A DNA stretch of 64,000 bases from Epiperipatus broadwayi. Lineage: Eukaryota > Onychophora > Udeonychophora > Euonychophora > Peripatidae. The position numbers and the translations under genes are program-made. Location of the stretch: assembly GCA_028023455.1 (NCBI GenBank), contig JAQFVV010006231.1, positions 3,865,478 to 3,929,477 on the forward strand. The letters run 5' to 3'. Numbering within the stretch: position 1 is the first letter of the stretch; each line of letters begins with the position of its first letter. The notes beneath the pieces were generated by a model. That model ran no database searches. It worked only from the letters and a program-made list of their open reading frames with translations, and was not told the DNA's origin. This document shows, piece by piece, positions 48,006 to 60,439 of the stretch.

Positions 48006-49979
48006 TTTAATCCCACATCTCACAATACTAAATCACTCTTTCTAAAAAAAAAGAGAGAAATAACATTAAGATCAGAGATCAAACACATGCACCAGCTGAT
48101 AATTTTGTAACTACATAGAATCTGCTCTCATTAAGAACAACCCAGAGACTTGACTATTGAATATACTAATTAATATGCATTAGATATATATATATTGATT
48201 ATTTCTCAATTATATGAACATCTATCTATCTTATTGTTTTTCTACTTGAAATCTCCTTATTTCAATAAGACTTGTAAATAATTTCCAATATATATAGTAA
48301 GCCTAATAAAGTTAATTTAAACCTAAAATATCCAATAATTCACAATACAAATTGCAAATGTGCAAAAATTAGATAATATTTAAAAGTATAAGAGCAAAAA
48401 CATCATAAACAAATGTGTAAACCACAAAATAATTTTTAATAACCCCCCCCCTGCAAACTTTATTTATAAATATACGGAAGTAATAAGTTATCTAAAAATG
48501 GATAGGCAAAATTGATTTCTAATAAACATGTGAAAAATGCATTAAAGAAAAAATAAAGAAGCAGAAAATTTATTCATAGGCCATTAATTTATTCAGTGCA
48601 AATTACTATTGACAAGTTATAAATTCATTTCCGATAATAAATACAAATTACAATTAACAGGAGTAGAAGAATCAATATTTACTTTAATTATGCCAAGATT
48701 TTACAAGAAGAGAAAAAGAAATTCTTACATTATACGAACTCTTAGATTCACTTGCAGCAATCTACTGGTTACCCTTATAGCTAGCAGTATCAATAAAATG
48801 TGAAAACAGCAGTCAGAAGTAATTAGAAAAAATGTGGGCAATTGAAAGAATTAATAACAAGAGAAAAAAAATACTTTTTTTTTTAAAGCGAAAGACATTT
48901 TAAAAAACTAAAAAGAAAAACAAACTTCACAATATAGAGAAAATTATTATTGTATATAACTGCATCAATTTAATGCTTTTTTAAATATTTTAATGAGCTA
49001 TTTTATAAAAACAAAAAAGGATGTAATACAGTCTTTAAAAATGGCAAAATATTCAATTTTATCATTATTTCATTTGATTCTTTTCATTAGTTTTTTTTTT
49101 TTTTTCCATTCATAAACATATGCTAGAGTGGGCATGCATGATGTATATTGGTGTTTTTTCATAAAGAAGAATAATAATTATAAACAGATATAACTTTAGA
49201 TTTTAAACTCTTAAAAGCATAGTTTAAACCAAAAAAAGAGCATAATTTCTTATTCAATAATCCTTCATAGATTATAGTAAAAATATATATTTGTACATAA
49301 CACATATCTAATTAACTGATAATGGATTATTCTGACATTCATTCCAACTAATTTTAGACTTCCTACAAATTCTTTTATTTACTATGCTTGTCTAAAAAAA
49401 ATTTATAAAAGCACCCACCCTTTCTCTTTAACCACTCAATATAGTGCAATAATTATCTGACAGTGGATTATTTTTATTTTTTGAAAACTTGTATTGAGAT
49501 TGCCAGTTGTAACTTGATAAAGTACAATATCCCAAAGTATACTGTAGTATCACTTTTTTTTTTTTTCATTTTTGTGCCATCTGACAACTGAAAAGGAAAA
49601 AAAAAACCTTGTTCATTATCTGATGCTAACAATATTTTGATTCACATCTGCAAGATATTACTGACTATTTAATGGTGTTGCTGTCACTTTGTTTTCTTTT
49701 CAATCTCTTATAGATATCTATATAGTTATTTTGTCAGTTATGGGGTCATTTGACAATAAAAACTGGAACTAAAGTAAATATTGATTTATTAATTTTAAAA
49801 AAAAAAATCTTAAGATACCAGTATTCTATAAAGAAAGTACTACAATAAGCCAACAATAATCCTGACTAATTCCTAGCTATCAGGAGTCAAGAGCAATTGT
49901 GAAGCCATTTGTAAGCTCCTCTTCTATTGTTGCCAGCAATGAATAAAAATAATTGTATATTTTCCATAGTTTGTTTAAA
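48006..49979. other. AT-rich filler, no gene seen
   Basis: No family recognised. Poly-C8 at 48443, long A and T runs. Confidence 0.5.
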
Positions 49980-49987
49980 TATTAATG

Positions 49988-50102
49988 TTTTTTTTTTTCT
50001 CATATGTCATAGCATCAGCCGGAAGTCGAACCTACAACCGTCTGCAATCAACTACTTGCTTGCAAGGCAGCTGCAATGACCTCTCGGCTAACAACACTCG
50101 AC
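49988..50102 (-). mobile_element. Short tRNA-derived SINE, copy 3
   Basis: On the minus strand: TTAGCCGAGAGGTCATTGCA, CTGCCTTGCAAG, B box GGTTCGACTTCC, GCTGATGCTATGACATATGAG, then a poly-A tail (T11 on the plus strand at 49988). An 8-bp target duplication TATTAATG lies at 49980-49987 and 50103-50110. It carries a small insertion in the anticodon/variable arm compared with copies 1 and 2. Confidence 0.85.
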
Positions 50103-53100
50103 TATTAATGATTATTTTTACAGAATATTTGCATAATAATTATTAAAAAATATATTTACATGACTATATTTAGATTTTATTCAAATATTGCCTTACTTTT
50201 AAAAATACAAATTAAGAAATTGATGGTAATTGTAAAAATGAATCTTCACAACTTTATAGTGACTTAACAATAATTCATTCAGATTTTAGAAATAAAATTC
50301 AATTAATCAAGATTTCATTAATTTATTTTTTTAGTATTATTGTGGTAATAGTTTACTAAGAAAAATTATGGTTCTCACTATATCATTTTACTTTATTATT
50401 TTTCCCCTCTATATGTGTAAAGTTCAAATAAGATTTTGTTTGGATATTTTTCATTTATAAACTCATATTTCTAATAAATCAAGAATATATTATTGATTTA
50501 TAATATAGAATAAAGATTTTAATGCTAAAATAAAATGTTGAACTATAACTAAAACAGCCACTAGGGGTTGATGCAAATAATGTTGAAATGTGGGATTAAG
50601 TTTGTAAATACCAAAATTATATACCCTTTTAAAATATAAATTCATTGAAAGCAGTCAACACTTAAATAATATCAATATCAATATAATCAACAATCTCAAT
50701 CTGTTGTCAAGGCAACCTTCTTTTAACAATAAAGGTAGAAATCAACCTTTATTTATGGACTAATTTTTTATAGACACTAAAGATTGCATCTTGATCACAG
50801 AGAATGAAATTATTAATACAAAGTCATTTAAATAAATCTCATTAAACAGATAAATATAACCTGTTCTGAAAGTAGATTAACAAATAGTCAATTATAACTT
50901 TCAAGTAGCAATTATAACTTTCAAATTTCACTTCAACAATATATTACTTAGACAATAAAACTGATAATGTTCTAGGTAAGACAGTTTTATAAATGTAAAT
51001 TCATTGAAAGCAGTCCGCAAAATATAATCAACAATCACCATATGGATATTATTTAGAAAACTCCTGTATGAGCTAATATATGCAAGCATTGAAAAAATTG
51101 TATAATCTTATCAATTTATCATTAACTGTCTATTTTTAAAAAATATGAACTTTGAACAAAAATATTTTTTAGTCCAATTTAAATTGACACTTGTATTTAT
51201 TGAATACATTTATATTTCCACACTCAGATCAAATAAACTGTCTCACTATCAAAAAAACAGGCACTGCTATCCATTGCAGATAATATATATTTAATACAAT
51301 CAAAAGTTTTCAACTTTAACCTGTTTCACTTCATATTATCCTAAGACTTTTTTTTCCCCCAATTTTTATAATTGTTATCGCTAATATATTATTTACTATC
51401 TAAATAAACAAAAGCTAAAAAGATAATGTTAAAAAAATTAATCTGCCATTGGAATAAATGCTTATATGTGGGTGTGTTTTAAAATGCATTTATTAATGTA
51501 AATTAAGTTTAAATATATGTACTGGATATATATTGTGTGAAATATATAGTGATAAAGAACAATAAATATTTTTCAAAGCTCATGTAATTGTAAAGTTTGA
51601 TTAATTGATTAGCTGATTAATATTCAAAGCAAATTTCAGACTAAATTCATCAAATATAATGATAAGCTGCAAATTTGTTTCTGATTCCAACCAATAAATT
51701 TTATTTCAAAATTTTCTATATAAAAATATTTGTTAAAAGATTGAAAAGAAAAAAAATGAACAGTAAAAATTTAGGGCATATGTCTTACTATTTATGGAAT
51801 CTTAATTTTAATAATAATTTGGAATAACATGATTTTAAAATATAATGAAATGTATAAATAGATGTTATAATTGAAAACAGAGACATACATATTTTAAAAG
51901 GAAATCAAATATGTGAATTTTATACTGTGTGTAATTATATTTTCATTATAACTTCGAAAAATTTAATTTAAATAATTCTACAATAACAGTAATTAATAAA
52001 ATAAATATTATGTCATTTATATAAAAATCTTGGTTTATTGATTGTGTTGTGTATCAATCAGTCGAATGTAAAAATAAGATTTCCATCAGGAATCGATATT
52101 TCTAGAACTAATAATTTATAGAACATTTTTAAGAATGTGTCAAGTGAGAGCTAATTTGATTTAAAAAATAAGATGTCAATACATCATCATAAATAATTAT
52201 TTTCTCACAAATTTCTTGGCCAAAACCAATTCTTAAAAAGAGCATTTTTAGAACTGGATGATATCCTGGATAGAACAGTTCAGTCTTGCTCACAACTTCA
52301 ATTAAAAGTCATTGTTAGAAATTATTTCTTTTGTATGAATATTACTATGATTGTTATATAAGTCATATTCTTCAATGTTATTCAATAATGTGATTTACTT
52401 GGATTACATATAAACTATTATAAATTTAATGTAAGTAGAAATAATAAAAAAACCTTTTGAAAGTTGTTAAATGTGATTAAATCAATGCTCAAGTTATAAT
52501 GTTAATTTTTAATACACAAAACCTTCAGTTTTAATACAGTTTATGGCAAAATAACATTACTTTTGTGTGCATTTATTATTAAATATCACTTCCCAAATAA
52601 CTAATATAATAAAGAATTTTAAAAAGAATAAATTTATTATGAGGAATTTTAAAAAACTTACAATCTGATTTTATTTTTAAAAATCATTTTAAAAAGTATT
52701 ATACTATATGCATATTTCATTTTTATAATTATCTTGTGTCAAATTAATAAAAATAAATCGAAAATTGAAAAAAAAAAAAAGCTATAGAAATAAATGTTTC
52801 TTTTTCTTAGTAACATACACACTTCACCAAAATTATCAAGCTGTAATTTGTTTTTTAATTACTCCTGATAGCTATGGAGAAAAAGTGAAAACTAAAATAT
52901 AGAATCATGAATATCTTCCTCATGTAATCAAAGTATTTTTTGCAATGACTCTGCTTTAATTTCTCCTGTCCTGCCAAGTTACTTTGGATCCCCATATTAT
53001 TGCTATGGTCTCAACATTTGTGAATACATTCATGAAAAAAAATTTTAAGCTTTAATCATATTCTTGATTAAGAGATAGAGCCTCTAGATTTTAGAGGGAA

Positions 53101-53399
53101 AAAACTCACATTATACAGAATGACAGATACTAATGAGCTTGAGTGGCAAAGTAGGAATAAACCTAATGCAAAACTGAGCTAAATATTCTTTGGTTTTCAA
53201 TCAGTCTAATGTCATAACATAACATTATTCGGTTATATTTTAATCAGACAAAGAGATAATAACTAAAACATTAAATGAAATACAAAAAATAATAATAATT
53301 TTGGTAACATATCTTACACACATTACTTTAATTATAAATATATTTCTGCCCCTTGACAAAATGATGTTTTCTTTCAGTGATGCAGCAGTTATGTTTCAG
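50103..53399. other. AT-rich, with one dispersed repeat
   Basis: 50630-50745 carries TTCATTGAAAGCAGTC, AACACTTA, TCAATATAATCAACAAT, TTGTCAAGGCAACCTTCTTTTAA and AATAAAGGTAGAA. The first part recurs at 50998-51035 and the last part at 57183-57285. No gene seen. Weak mixed-composition patch at 52930-53180. Confidence 0.5.
50630..50745 (+). repeat. Dispersed repeat containing AATAAAGG, copy 1
   Basis: It matches 57183-57285 over about 95 bp (CAACACTTA.A.AAT, TCAATA.AATCAACAAT, CAAG.CAACCTTCTTTTAA, AATAAAGGTAGAA). The second copy follows a LINE relic directly and ends in a polyadenylation-like AATAAA, so it may be LINE 3' UTR. The 50.6-kb copy would then be a 3'-end-only insertion. Confidence 0.55.
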
Positions 53400-53589
53400 A
53401 TCAATATATAGATACTATTAAAGAGGATTTGGGTAATTTAGAGGTAGACGTAATTAATCAGTAAATTGATGAATTAGTAATTGACAGGGTTTCAAATGTT
53501 AATAAGCATTATATATATATATATAACTCAGATACTGAGAAAAATCATAATAGGGGCATTTCTCATATACAACAAATAGAAGGTCTAAC

Positions 53590-54580
53590 ATTAAATAATA
53601 TAGAAGCAATCCTTAAGCATTATCTACAAAATAAACAAGTTAAAAATAATTGGCAACATTACAAATATAACATTTCTCAAACTCAGAAAATTATATGATA
53701 AATTATTTAGATATAGATAACATATTAATAATCTATATTGTAATGGCAACAACATTATTCCTAAAGGCCTCAGATCAAAAATTAATGCTAATGTAGACCA
53801 ACTTCCTAAAGAACATGCAATTGAATGGGGTAGTACAATAAAACAATCATCTGGCAGACTAATACATATTTTAAAAAATTCATTTGAGATGAAGACTTAA
53901 ATTGAAAAAGAAATCGTAGATTTTAGTAATTATAATTTAATGAATATAGGTGAACAAAAGGGATTGCAGGAATGTATTATTTTGAAAGAGTCACTGGTAA
54001 AAAAATTCCATAATAAAATGAATCATAGATTTAAAGATATGGGAAAGTTTTCTAATAAACCAGGGATTGAGCTAATTATTAATCATATTAAAACACAAAT
54101 CAATTGTATAACTTTTGATAGTTATGTCAAATATTTGTATATTGGTTATAATGCAAACAATTACTAATTTGAGAACTGATATTGATCAATCATTTGCATC
54201 ATCTTCACATATGTCAAATTGTGCTGTTAAGGTTATCATTAGATCTGCTTAGTGTTACTGATTTAGCATTGATTCATGGAACTACAGATTCTTCTAATTG
54301 CATTAATAACATTCCAGTTACTGGAAATACCAATACATCTAATTACTATTCAAATATTAATAGCAACAAATCTTTGTATTTAGCTAATAAGAAAAACTAT
54401 ATTATTAACCTATCTAGAACATTAATTAACCTTAGTGAGGCAGAATGTTCACTCTTAAACAAAGCTTTATCTTTTTGTCATACAGTCCAATCATCAAAAA
54501 AAATGACTTTAAAATTCAGCAGGATTTTAGATAATTTTTTGAGAAGACTCAGATTGCGAAAAAATTTTGGAAAGCAGGAA
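53590..54580 (+). pseudogene. Penelope-like element N-terminal region
   Basis: Conceptual pieces: KLYDKLFRYR, HINNLYCNGNNIIPKGLR, EWGSTIKQSSGRLIHILK, IEKEIVDFSNYNLM, then an open stretch from 53940 and another from 54182 containing NLSRTLINLSEAECSLLNKA, LSFCHTVQ and NFLRRLRLRKNF. The 'NLS...L...E..LL..GL.F' block followed by 'F.RRLRL...F' is the standard lead-in to the RT of Penelope-like proteins. The two open stretches (75 and 133 codons) are islands between stops, not separate genes. Confidence 0.7.
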
Positions 54581-54689
54581 TGAAGTATTATTAGTAAATT
54601 ATGATCTGATTAAACATCTCATATACTGATAATGTATATCAAGATGTTATTAACAAAATTAGGCTTAAATGACCCAAAAAGTATAAAAG

Positions 54690-55580
54690 AATTTGACATT
54701 AACAGAGAAATATGAATTATCCAAATTAAAAAGAAGAGCAAACATTATTATAAAAGCAGTAGACAAGACAATCAATAGTGACCATAAACAAAGATGAATG
54801 TGTTAAGAAAGTTCTGAAGTTTTTAGATGATAAAAATTTTTACGAGCCTATTTACACAAGGTATCACAAGTAAATTATTTAAGGATATACTTTTCAGCCC
54901 AAAATATATGAAAACAAGAGGTCTCTTAGATAAAATGTATTGAATTTTTTAATACCAATCAGAATCCATCCCAGTATGCTTTACATTTTGCCAAAAATTC
55001 GTAAATCAGGATGTCCTAACAGACTTATTGTATGTAGAGCTAGCATTGGTTTATGGAAAATATTTTAGCATATGTTAATAATTTATTAATCTTATTCTAG
55101 TTCTTACATGAAAGATATTACACATTTCCTTTCAATTTTAAAAAATATTAAATCTCGGCTACCAAATGATTGTTGTTTTTAGTTACTTTAGGTGTTGCAT
55201 CACTTTTCAGTAATATATCTCATGATGATGGAATTGTGGTTATTAAATGTGGTTTATAAGATAAAAAGTATGATCATCTTATTACAATTATGACCGAATT
55301 AATATATTTAATTTTAAAATATAATTTTTTCAATTTCAATTCTAGATATTATTTATAGAAATAAGGTACTGCAACAAGTACAAAAATGCCATCAAATTAT
55401 GCAAACCATTTTTGTGGCATAAGTAGAATCCTCTATATTTAAAAATGTTAGACTGAAAACTAATACTTGATTTAGATATATAGATGATATTTTCATGATA
55501 TGGTAACATAATGAAGTTGAGTTCTATAGATTCTTGGAATATATAAATAATTTTAATAAAAATATTTCTTTGTATAGGAT
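54690..55580 (+). pseudogene. Penelope-like reverse transcriptase, fingers and palm
   Basis: Blocks in order: LSKLKRRANIIIKAVDKT (compare 'L..L.....I.IKPADKG'), LYILPKIRKSGCPNRLIV (compare 'YLLPKIHKP..PGRPIVS'), YMKDITHFLSILKNI, LVTLGVASLFSNISHDDGI (RT motif A, 'DV.SLYTNIPH..GI', catalytic Asp replaced by Gly here), KGTATSTKMPSNYANHF (motif B region), then FRYIDDIFMIW (motif C with both Asp). About six frameshifts or stops. The motif A change alone would abolish catalysis. Confidence 0.8.
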
Positions 55581-55582
55581 GG

Positions 55583-55790
55583 TTTTTATACAAAGAAATA
55601 TTTTTATTAAAATTATTTATATATTCCAAAAAACTATAAAGTTCAATTTTATTATGTGACCATAACATGAAAATACCATCTATATATCTAAGTCAAGTAT
55701 GAGGTTTATAGAGGATTCTAGTTGTGCCATAAAAATGTTTGCATATTTTGGTGCCATTTTTGATAATAAATGGACAATTGAAATCTTAAA
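55583..55790 (-). pseudogene. Inverted second copy of the Penelope-like RT segment
   Basis: The minus strand reads ISIVHLLSKMAPK, then MAPKYANIFMAQLESS, a motif C region with one Asp changed (YIDG), and FLEYINNFNKN. The DNA is an inverted copy of about 55375-55583, with roughly 85-90% overall identity. It is essentially identical over the 40 bp next to the centre, where TTTCTTTGTATA and TATACAAAGAAA meet across a short loop. It lacks about 20 bp present in the plus-strand copy near 55440. Its motif B region is better preserved than the plus-strand copy. Confidence 0.85.
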
Positions 55791-55935
55791 CTGGATTCCA
55801 AGAGATTGTAAAAGACCCAGAAAGAGACCACATGAGATGGATGGATGAAATAAGAAAGTATGCAAAGGTGATGGAGAAGATAAAGATGGATTGAGCTTGG
55901 AGAGACCTTCATCCTGCAATGGATTGATAATGATT
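55791..55935 (+). pseudogene. 3' end of a second LINE family
   Basis: On the plus strand: LNWIPRD, KRPRKRP, then after a shift MRWMDEIRKYAKVMEKIK, a stop, AWRDLHPAMD and three stops. 'R.RPR.RW.D.I.......W...A.DR..W' wording is the usual end of endonuclease-type LINE ORF2 proteins. It ends in GATTGATAATGATTGATGATG, a short tandem-like 3' tail. This differs from the zinc-knuckle LINE seen elsewhere here. A direct repeat AATAAAAATAT lies just after it (55945) and before the inverted copy (55561). Confidence 0.65.
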
Positions 55936-55944
55936 GATGATGAA

Positions 55945-56540
55945 TAAAAATATAAATTTTACAATGAATTTTTCAAAAACAATTGCCCATTTTCTTGATG
56001 CTGAAATTATTTACACTAATAGAGTTCTTGCTGCTACTGTATATAACAAACTAATTGATAATTATCATTATCTACATTTTCATAGTATTCAATTTTTAAA
56101 AATTAGAAGGATTTATAGTAATAAGAAGTTTCTTCAACAAAATAATAAGATTCTATATGATAGACATTGATGAATATGAGGCATCCTAAAATATTGTTGG
56201 ATAATGCAATAATAAAGTCTTTAGTAAATGGAAAGAAAGGAACTTTTTTTACCTAAGAAGAACAAAAAACAGATATTCCATCATTAGTTCTTACATTTAA
56301 TAATGACTTACCTAATATTAACTGTATATTGGAAAAACATTTCAACATATAAATTCCACTGATTATTTAAAATATCTTTTCCAATCCACCTAAGTTAGTA
56401 TATCAAATACAGAGATACTTAAAGATATACTTGTTAAAATAAATTTGATTAACAATTCTGTATCAGAAACAGTTGTTTTCCATGTAGTCATAAAAAAGGT
56501 TTTACATGCAAACATTATTGTGACAAAAAATAGTCAAAAG
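55945..56540 (+). pseudogene. Penelope-like element thumb and linker
   Basis: NKNINFTMNFSKTIAHFLDA (compare 'IKFT.E.S...V.FLDV'), VYNKLIDNYHYLHFHS, IRRIYSNKKFL (compare 'LRRICS....F'), VLTFNNDLPNIN, NIFSNPPKLVY (compare 'F..PP..AYRR'), VSETVVFHV and a Cys/His-rich KGFTCKHYCD. These continue directly from the RT palm at 55580, showing that 55.57-55.94 kb is an insertion. The first part (55934-56170) is still open for 78 codons. Confidence 0.7.
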
Positions 56541-56544
56541 GACT

Positions 56545-57150
56545 AATAATAATTTTAAATGGTAAGTTGAGAAATACATATTACACTTAACAGGAAAAAC
56601 TCACCTTCTTTTCTGTCATTCTTCTAGAATCCCAAGGCTCCTTGCTAAATGCTCTATTTTTCACTATTTACATTAATCCTTTGTTTAAAATGATAGAAAA
56701 AAATTACCAGGAATATACATGCCTATATATTCCCTATAGTTTATACATTGATGTTGTAGTTTTTTTAACTTCACGTACATAACCAGCTTTCTTAAAGATT
56801 GTAACAAACTATTCAAGCAAATACAAACTAAGAGTTCAACATGAAAAATCCAGTAAATAACCATGGGGTACAAATATATTCAGTTATTGGGAGGCATATT
56901 TATTAATCTACCCTCCATTTATGTTGGAAGATAAATAAAAAAAATTCTAAACATAAACAATAGGCAACAAACTTGAAAATTCAAGTTCTGGTCACTAGAA
57001 TCCAAATTTTATGATTTTCTGCTTAAACTAAATCTAAAAGCCTTCCTAACAGTGCATTTTTGCAGACACAAAAGACACTACATAAATATAGAATACATAT
57101 GATAGTTATGCTATGAAAACTAGTCATATCTTTCAACAACATTCACCTGC
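56545..57150 (+). pseudogene. Decayed LINE RT and C-terminus (same family as 16.4-18.2 kb)
   Basis: Pieces in order: LNGKLRNTYYT (compare 'NG..S...'), ESQGSLLNALFFTIYINPLF (compare 'PQG.PLS.LLF...INPL'), LYIDVVVFLTS (compare AYMDDVTVFLTS, one catalytic Asp replaced by Val), then after shifts WSLESKFYDFLLKLNLKAFL (compare WELEPKFFNFILKINLDALP). It joins the Penelope-like linker with no gap, so one element inserted into or recombined with the other. It is older than the 17-kb copy. Confidence 0.7.
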
Positions 57151-57182
57151 CTAGTCCTATAATATACAATATACATATCATT

Positions 57183-57285
57183 AAAAACCAATCAACACTT
57201 AGACAATTCCAATGTCAATAATAATCAACAATTTCAAACCATTGTCAAGACAACCTTCTTTTAAGAATAAAGGTAGAATCCCCAT
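57183..57285 (+). repeat. Dispersed repeat containing AATAAAGG, copy 2
   Basis: It matches 50640-50745. It lies 30-40 bp after the last LINE coding block, which is where that element's 3' UTR would be. Confidence 0.55.
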
Positions 57286-60200
57286 ATATATATATATAAA
57301 ACATTCAAACACAACTTGTAAAAAAATAGCTACCCATAAATTCAGGAAATTATTTTCACATTATTCCCAATTCATTGATCAAATGATCTTTTATGTATAT
57401 TATCAACCCAAGAAGAAACCCAAATATGTTTTGGAACAACTCTAAATTACAGTGCTAAATATGTATATCGCCACCTATTCCAAAATGCCACAATGCTCAA
57501 ATTATAATATGACACAAATACCTAAGGGTGAGTAAAATAAAACAGAATAAATTAAGAATTCCAGATAAAAATTAAAAAATAAAATTTATGAGTTTACACT
57601 CTATTTATATGTACTAAATAATAATTGTAATACAAAAATGATGTAACCCTGATTATGTAAACCACATACATATATCTTTATTCTTTTCTTCTGACTATCT
57701 TAGCCTATTTATTCTGCATGTGTTTAATTATCAATTTAACTATTTTTGTTTGCAATACTGTCCTTTTGAAAATAAAATTAGAGGTTTTTACTATTGTCAA
57801 ATAAAATTTCTTAACTGAAGGCATAAATAATAGAGAAGAAAGTATGTTACTTAAAAAAAGTATTCACTTCTCATAATATATACACTTTATTTAAAAGGTA
57901 TTACTATAAAAACAAGCTTACCAAAAGTCAAATAATATACAAAACAAGATGCACTTTTTTAAAAACAACATTTAGAAAAAAAAATCCATTCTTATGCTTT
58001 AATAAATTATAAAAATATAATTTACAAAATGAAAAATGGAATGTTTTAAAAATATAAATTAAATTCAGTTTATTTATCATACAAACCACAGAATCTCATC
58101 AGATAATATATTTAAAAGTAAAAATAACATAAGAAGATAAAGAGAATACATGTCTATAACCCAAATTTATATATCAATAAATTTGTTATAAAGTTTAATC
58201 AACATCATCAGAAAATCCAAACTACAAATGTTAGGCAAAGGAAATGAAGAAAAAAATGTTAGTGTTTCAGAGTAGCAAACTTTAACATAATTTTTATGTT
58301 AAATTTTCTTGGTAACAGGTTTACATAAACTAACTTTTAATTTTGATAATAAAAATAGACTATAATTATTATTCAGATTAATATATTTGAAAAATTCATT
58401 AAAGATGAATTGAATTCTATGAATACCATTTTAAAGCTTGGATTTCTAAATGACTTATTTATATTTCAAACAGCAAAAATCAATGAGATAAATAATATAT
58501 ATTTAGTAGTCATTGAATTGACTACCATAATTAAGAATAGCATATGTAATTAATATTATCTAACTTCTCTCCATTTTCTTCTGCTTACTCCCATTATTTT
58601 CAACATTTTTATATTTTCCAGAAAGTATTCATTATCAAAATGTAATTACACATATTTTTACCATTATGCACTCTATGGTTTCTATATATGTATTTATTTT
58701 CATCACAGTTTGCCTCTGCTTATCATTTATTTTCCTATTCAATTCTTGTAAAATCATAGTTTCAATTTTAATAAATAGATGGATGCTCAAACTGCAAAAA
58801 AAAAAAATTAACATGCATGATTAGAAAAAAATATTTCTAGCAGGATTTTAGATTGTGCGGAACATTTCTCATGTTTTGATACTAATGAATAGGTATTTTT
58901 CAAACTTCTACATATCAAAATGGTGTGCTTCGTGTAGAGTTTATGAGAGAAAACATAATGCAAATATATTTTACATTTGTAATTTACTGAAGTAGGGCTT
59001 TTCTTATGCGATTACAAATTCAAGTAGATCTCAAAAGTGATAAGATTGATTTAAGCTTTTCTTACCAGAGTAACCAAGCACTTTTTAGTGGCATTTAATC
59101 ACAGGGGGAAAGAATCTAAAGCATCAGCCAATCACAGACCACCACCTCCATCATAGCTTTGTCAGAATAATAGAATATGCTATCAATCACAGACAAAAGT
59201 CCTTAATGGTCTATATACTGATGACATTTATTGGAATTTTTTTTAATATATTAAAAATGAAAGGTTCATAGAAAGAATCGCTGCATCCTGTTGCACACCA
59301 TAATTTAATATTTACGCTTTAAAATGTAAAACATGATAGTGTTATCACAGCTTTCTTTTGTGAAGGACGTAAACTAAATATAAAAGAATGTAAAAAAAAA
59401 AAGTTCAATATGAAATCTTAGCATTCAATAAGTTTTGACAAATTTTTTCTTTAAATGTTAGAATGAAAATTTATTAATTTAATTATAAAATGCATATTGA
59501 AATGGAAACCTTCCAATCTCTTTCCGTTTCACCTTCAACCTAATGACCTACTCGTCCGAACTAGTTTCGAACCTATCTTAAATGTAAAAATGTTATATAT
59601 AAGTCGAGCGGTAAAACTTTGTTATCATGGCCTCTTGAATGGCATCATCCATTTACATACGAAAATACGCTATAATTAGACAGGTTTGATAAAATTATAG
59701 CATAGAAATCCTCATAATTATTCATAAAATGTTTTATTAATTTTGTCACTTCTTAATTATATTCGCTATTATATTCGTATGTGGATGGATAATTTAAACC
59801 TTGAAATGATGGTATAATGATTCGTATATATATTTAAGTTTAAATAAAAAGATATAATGTAAAACATTTTCTTTAAAATATATCTAACGGTTTTCTGATT
59901 TAATGTTTTATAGATATAGCTGAAACTAAAGTATTTTCTTTAAATTTGCTTTTTTTTTTTTAAACAAATAATATTGGGAAGGAAAATATGTTAAAAGTTA
60001 TTTGTTTAAAGGTAAAATAAAAATCATCCGTTTATAATTAAAAATGAGAATTTTGTGTAAACAAGAAATCAATTAGTGACCGCACCTGGGGTAAAAGTAA
60101 AATCTAGTTTACTGATTGATTTTGTTTCAACAAAAGACTTTATCATTAAATCAGAGTACCGTTACTTCTGCTAAGCTTTAACATTTTATAACACCTAAAA

Positions 60201-60439
60201 AGGAATTTAATTAGTGAAATCTGAATCAAATTATATGATTTATATATTTTAATAATTTTAAGTAAATTAAAAATAACACCTCGGAGACTTTCTCAGTAGT
60301 AGAAATTAGATTATATTATTTTGTTTAATTAAAAGTCAATTGGTCCTGAGGCAAACGAAATTCCAAAAAGGTATTAAGGCTTAGTGAAAATATATAAATA
60401 GGCCATATTTTAAGTGAGAAGATATATATACTCCATCTT
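57286..60439. other. AT-rich filler, no gene seen
   Basis: No gene or family recognised. CGCCACCT at 57469 is discussed under findings. 58850-59180 has more mixed composition without a reading frame. Confidence 0.45.

Larger units (their letters stand above)
53400..56540 (+). mobile_element. Penelope-like element, decayed and interrupted
   Basis: Recognisable Penelope-like protein blocks run left to right over 3 kb: an N-terminal region (53590-54580), RT fingers and palm (54690-55580), and then, after a 370-bp foreign insert, the RT thumb and linker (55945-56540). The GIY-YIG nuclease expected after the linker is absent, because LINE sequence begins at about 56545. Frameshifts and stops are frequent. 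Penelope-like RTs are related to telomerase. Confidence 0.8.

Noticed and set aside
53940-54583. Two adjacent plus-strand frames considered as separate small genes
   Set aside because: Their translations are consecutive pieces of the Penelope-like N-terminal region, separated by a stop and a frameshift.
55680-55919. Minus-strand frame considered as a single protein
   Set aside because: It is a chance fusion of antisense LINE 3' end and the inverted Penelope RT copy.
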